A stretch of 8,254 nt of DNA, from positions 1 to 8,254 of the forward strand of contig DASPUI010000214.1 in assembly GCA_035622995.1 (NCBI GenBank), given 5' to 3'. This DNA comes from DASPUI01 sp035622995. Its GTDB lineage: Bacteria > Verrucomicrobiota > Verrucomicrobiia > Chthoniobacterales > UBA10450. Shown piece after piece: positions 7,073 through 8,254 of this stretch (positions are counted from its first letter, which is position 1; each line of letters opens with the position of its first letter). The notes beneath the pieces are model-generated. The model saw nothing but the letters and a program-made list of their open reading frames with translations, was not told the DNA's origin and did not search any database. The translations under genes were made by a program, and so were the position numbers.

Positions 7073-7132
7073 TTAAGTCAATCTCCTGGCCGACGACACG
7101 AGAGTGCATCGTATCGCCGTTTTTCTCTTCAT
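7073..7132 (-). CDS. Possible 19-codon leader ORF in front of infC
   Basis: An ATG at 7132..7130 begins a 19-residue, strongly basic peptide (MKRKTAIRCTLVSSARRLT) that stops with TAA at 7075..7073, one nucleotide before the infC CTG. Its last codons run through the infC Shine-Dalgarno. Upstream of its ATG is a GAAGGAG purine run, though about 14 nt away. The same frame extends further upstream with no conserved look. If it is translated, ribosomes ending there could re-initiate at the CTG. It may equally be noise. Confidence 0.25.
   Translation of the reverse strand: MKRKTAIRCTLVSSARRLT
7083..7087 (-). promoter_or_regulatory. Strong ribosome binding site of infC
   Basis: The minus strand reads AGGAG, followed by an 11-nt spacer (ATTGACTTAAT) and then CTG in the infC frame. 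It is the only full Shine-Dalgarno match I find before a gene in this window. The in-frame TGA lies within the spacer, so the IF3 frame must begin after it; this site supports the CTG as the start. Confidence 0.6.
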
Positions 7133-7238
7133 CGCAATCGCCCGCGCTCCTTCTCGAAGTCGCTGACGCACTCGGCCTCGCCGTGGATGCGATAACCGCG
7201 GCGACGTGCTCGTATAAATAATCGCGAGCCGGAGGGAA

Positions 7239-7266
7239 GTTGTAGGCAACATTTCTGCGCTGGCAA
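7239..7266 (-). promoter_or_regulatory. Candidate sigma70-type promoter for infC
   Basis: On the minus strand TTGCCA (7266..7261, five of six matches) and TACAAC (7244..7239, four of six) are 16 bp apart. Transcription would start near 7232 and give a leader of about 160 nt before the CTG. The match is modest and rests on pattern alone. Confidence 0.25.
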
Positions 7267-7345
7267 GATGAATCTGATTCGAGTTGATTGAATTAGCAAA
7301 TGGTACGCCGAAGTTTAGCTGCCGTGCCGAATTTCTCAATCGGAA

Positions 7346-8005
7346 TCAGCTTCGGGGTGGATCGCCAAAGTGCGCTTGGTGTGCGGCGTAAGCTGACGCA
7401 TCATCGAGCATACTGTCGAGCGTGGCCGCGATCGGTTCCAGTTTTACTACTCCGGAAAAGACGGCCCGATCCCCAATTTCGGTGTCGATTAAAAAAGTTG
7501 GTCGCTGCGTCACCTGAAGCGTCCGGAAGTCTGCGGTCGACGCGCGGACCCGCGATTCCACTTCCGGGGACCTGGCCCGATCCAGAAGTTTCTTTTTTTC
7601 CATCCTCCCGGCCTTCGCGCCAACTTCTGCCGCAACGTCCCAATCGCTGACTTGTTTCCCTTCGCGCAGAGCGGCCTGAGCAATCGCCAAGCGAATCTCG
7701 TCGCCTTTGATTTCAAAATCTTTGCCCGCTTCGGCAACGCAGTTCGGCGCGAGCCATTCGGATAACTTTGGATCGTACCAATCCGTGTTGAGCATGAACG
7801 GAGATCGCATCATCATCCCGCTTCGGCGATAAAACCATTGTTCCTGTTCGCGCGAGACCGGCAATCCAGTTGGATCCATCAGCGCGATTTTCCACTGAAA
7901 CTCAACGCGGCCTTGGTACCGTTTTTTTAATTCGGCCCAGGTCGGTTCGGACCAAAAGCACCACGAAGAAACAACGTCGAGATAATCGGTCACCGTGATT
8001 CGCAT
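7346..8005 (-). CDS. DsbA/GST-kappa-fold protein with Ser in place of the nucleophilic Cys
   Basis: The 219-aa product has the start of a thioredoxin-fold oxidoreductase of the DsbA/FrnE type: MRITVTDYLDVVSSWCFWSE. The usual CPWC aligns with Ser13-Ser14-Trp15-Cys16, so the first cysteine is Ser and the second is kept. A helical insert domain follows (about 55-150), and QRPTFLID carries the expected cis-proline (Pro169). The only other cysteine is Cys89. Ser at the first position is also seen in GST kappa and 2-hydroxychromene-2-carboxylate isomerase, which share this fold and use glutathione, so the enzyme may not be a disulfide oxidoreductase. There is no signal peptide, so it should act in the cytoplasm. 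The ATG at 8005 is preferred because it places the active site about 13 residues from the start as in relatives, with a weak GGA upstream. ATG 8035 or TTG 8038 would begin inside the repeat. Confidence 0.78.
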   Translation of the reverse strand: MRITVTDYLDVVSSWCFWSEPTWAELKKRYQGRVEFQWKIALMDPTGLPVSREQEQWFYRRSGMMMRSPFMLNTDWYDPKLSEWLAPNCVAEAGKDFEIKGDEIRLAIAQAALREGKQVSDWDVAAEVGAKAGRMEKKKLLDRARSPEVESRVRASTADFRTLQVTQRPTFLIDTEIGDRAVFSGVVKLEPIAATLDSMLDDASAYAAHQAHFGDPPRS

Positions 8006-8032
8006 AAGTTGAAATCCAGCTTCGGTGTTTGA

Positions 8033-8060
8033 CATCAAACATCAAACGTTAAACGTCAAC
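8033..8060. repeat. Four degenerate heptamer repeats in the divergent spacer
   Basis: Four consecutive 7-bp units read CATCAAA, CATCAAA, CGTTAAA and CGTCAAC. The first unit also forms the right arm of an interrupted palindrome GTTTGA-CA-TCAAAC (8027-8040). The array lies between the DsbA-like gene and the membrane-protein gene, where both promoters would be. It could be an operator for a regulator, or a simple-sequence heptamer tract without function. Confidence 0.6.
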
Positions 8061-8071
8061 CCTTCTCATCC

Positions 8072-8254
8072 GTGGAGCTCAATCACATTTTCCTGTTTGT
8101 CGCAGTTGTCTCACCCGTCCTGGTCCTGGCCCGGGCGTGGCGGCCCGGCGGCACTCATCGCGGTTGGCGGGTCGCCGCGATCGTTGTTCTCGCGATCACT
8201 GCCGCTTCGTGGTTCTTGGTTCGCGATGTGGCCGGCTACATTGGTGGCGCAGCC
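8072..8254 (+). CDS. N-terminal part of a membrane protein (partial, possibly rhomboid-like)
   Basis: A GTG at 8072 opens a frame that runs to the window edge for 61 residues. It has two hydrophobic segments, residues 4-21 (NHIFLFVAVVSPVLVLA) and about 33-49 (RVAAIVVLAITAASWFL), with a basic loop between them (RAWRPGGTHRG). This is a clear polytopic or bitopic membrane topology with Arg/Gly-rich cytoplasmic linker by the positive-inside rule. The tail RDVAGYIGGAA faintly recalls the N-terminal region of rhomboid-type intramembrane proteases of Verrucomicrobia, but no catalytic residue falls inside the window. No Shine-Dalgarno is visible. It is divergent from the DsbA-like gene, with the heptamer repeat between them. 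Confidence 0.6.
   Translation, partial: MELNHIFLFVAVVSPVLVLARAWRPGGTHRGWRVAAIVVLAITAASWFLVRDVAGYIGGAA

Larger units (their letters stand above)
7072..7345. other. Intergenic region with probable infC leader
   Basis: This 274-bp gap between infC and the DsbA-like gene holds no gene I trust. On the minus strand it contains a weak promoter candidate (7266..7239), a GC-rich hairpin at 7178-7204 (9-bp arms TCGCCGTGG / CCGCGGCGA, 9-nt loop), the short leader ORF and the infC ribosome binding site. In the + strand RNA the stem has one G-U pair; in the infC-sense RNA that position is a C-A mismatch. No tRNA-like fold or repeat is evident. Confidence 0.5.

Noticed and set aside
6853..7221. 122-codon + strand ORF antisense to the infC N-terminus
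   Set aside because: Most of it is the shadow of the well-supported infC frame; the part beyond infC is short and lacks a start or ribosome binding site of its own.
7073..7339. 88-codon minus-strand ORF upstream of infC
   Set aside because: It has a TTG/other weak start region, Arg/Ser-rich low-complexity translation and no family look; only its last 19 codons are kept as a possible leader ORF.
7072..7345. tRNA or other structured RNA gene in the gap before infC
   Set aside because: No GGTTCGAATCC-like T-arm or cloverleaf arrangement was found on either strand.

Overview
The window is a stretch of ordinary bacterial chromosome, about 55% GC by eye, densely packed with short housekeeping genes on both strands. 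The gene set suggests a member of the PVC superphylum, most likely Verrucomicrobiota. The reasons are a stand-alone pseudopilin of the 'prepilin-type H-X9-DG' kind that is expanded in those phyla, an IF3 whose N-terminus begins RVNGRIRAREVRVI, and mostly leaderless-looking or Shine-Dalgarno-poor starts. This assignment is inference from protein flavour, not from a marker search.

Layout. (1) Bases 1-39: the first 13 codons of an unidentified minus-strand gene, divergent from holA. (2) 84-1205 (+): holA, DNA polymerase III delta subunit, convergent with (3) 1241-1678 (-), a small DUF4870/Tic20-like membrane protein. (4) A 122-bp divergent promoter region leads into 1801-2523 (+), a type II secretion/type IV pilus-like pseudopilin, followed after 11 bp by (5) 2535-3596 (+), aroB (3-dehydroquinate synthase). 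(6) 3539-4867 (-) is a secreted Amidase_3-type cell-wall hydrolase whose 3' end overlaps the 3' end of aroB by 58 bp. (7) 4917-5768 (+) is a YmdB-family metallophosphoesterase. (8) 5846-6469 (+) is an exported four-TPR protein. (9) 6496-7071 (-) is infC (translation initiation factor IF3). (10) 7072-7345 is a 274-bp region that probably carries the infC promoter and leader. (11) 7346-8005 (-) is a cytoplasmic DsbA/GST-kappa-fold protein. (12) 8033-8060 is a short degenerate heptamer repeat in a divergent intergenic spacer. (13) 8072-8254 (+) is the start of a membrane protein cut by the window edge.

The genes do not form one pathway. They cover DNA replication (holA), aromatic amino-acid synthesis (aroB), envelope work (amidase, pseudopilin, TPR protein, DUF4870) and translation initiation (infC). 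I see no tRNA or rRNA gene, insertion sequence, CRISPR array, phage gene or toxin-antitoxin pair, and no sign of recent transfer.

The most interesting point is infC. No ATG, GTG or TTG exists in frame early enough to encode the conserved IF3 N-terminus. The only upstream initiator is a CTG, placed 11 nt after the one textbook Shine-Dalgarno sequence in the window and 1 nt after the stop of a 19-codon ORF. This recalls the rare-start autoregulation of IF3 known in E. coli. Second-tier points are the DsbA-like protein whose nucleophilic cysteine position is serine, the Asn-to-Asp change in the YmdB metal site, the pseudopilin with an altered C-terminal motif, the overlapping convergent gene ends and the heptamer repeat.
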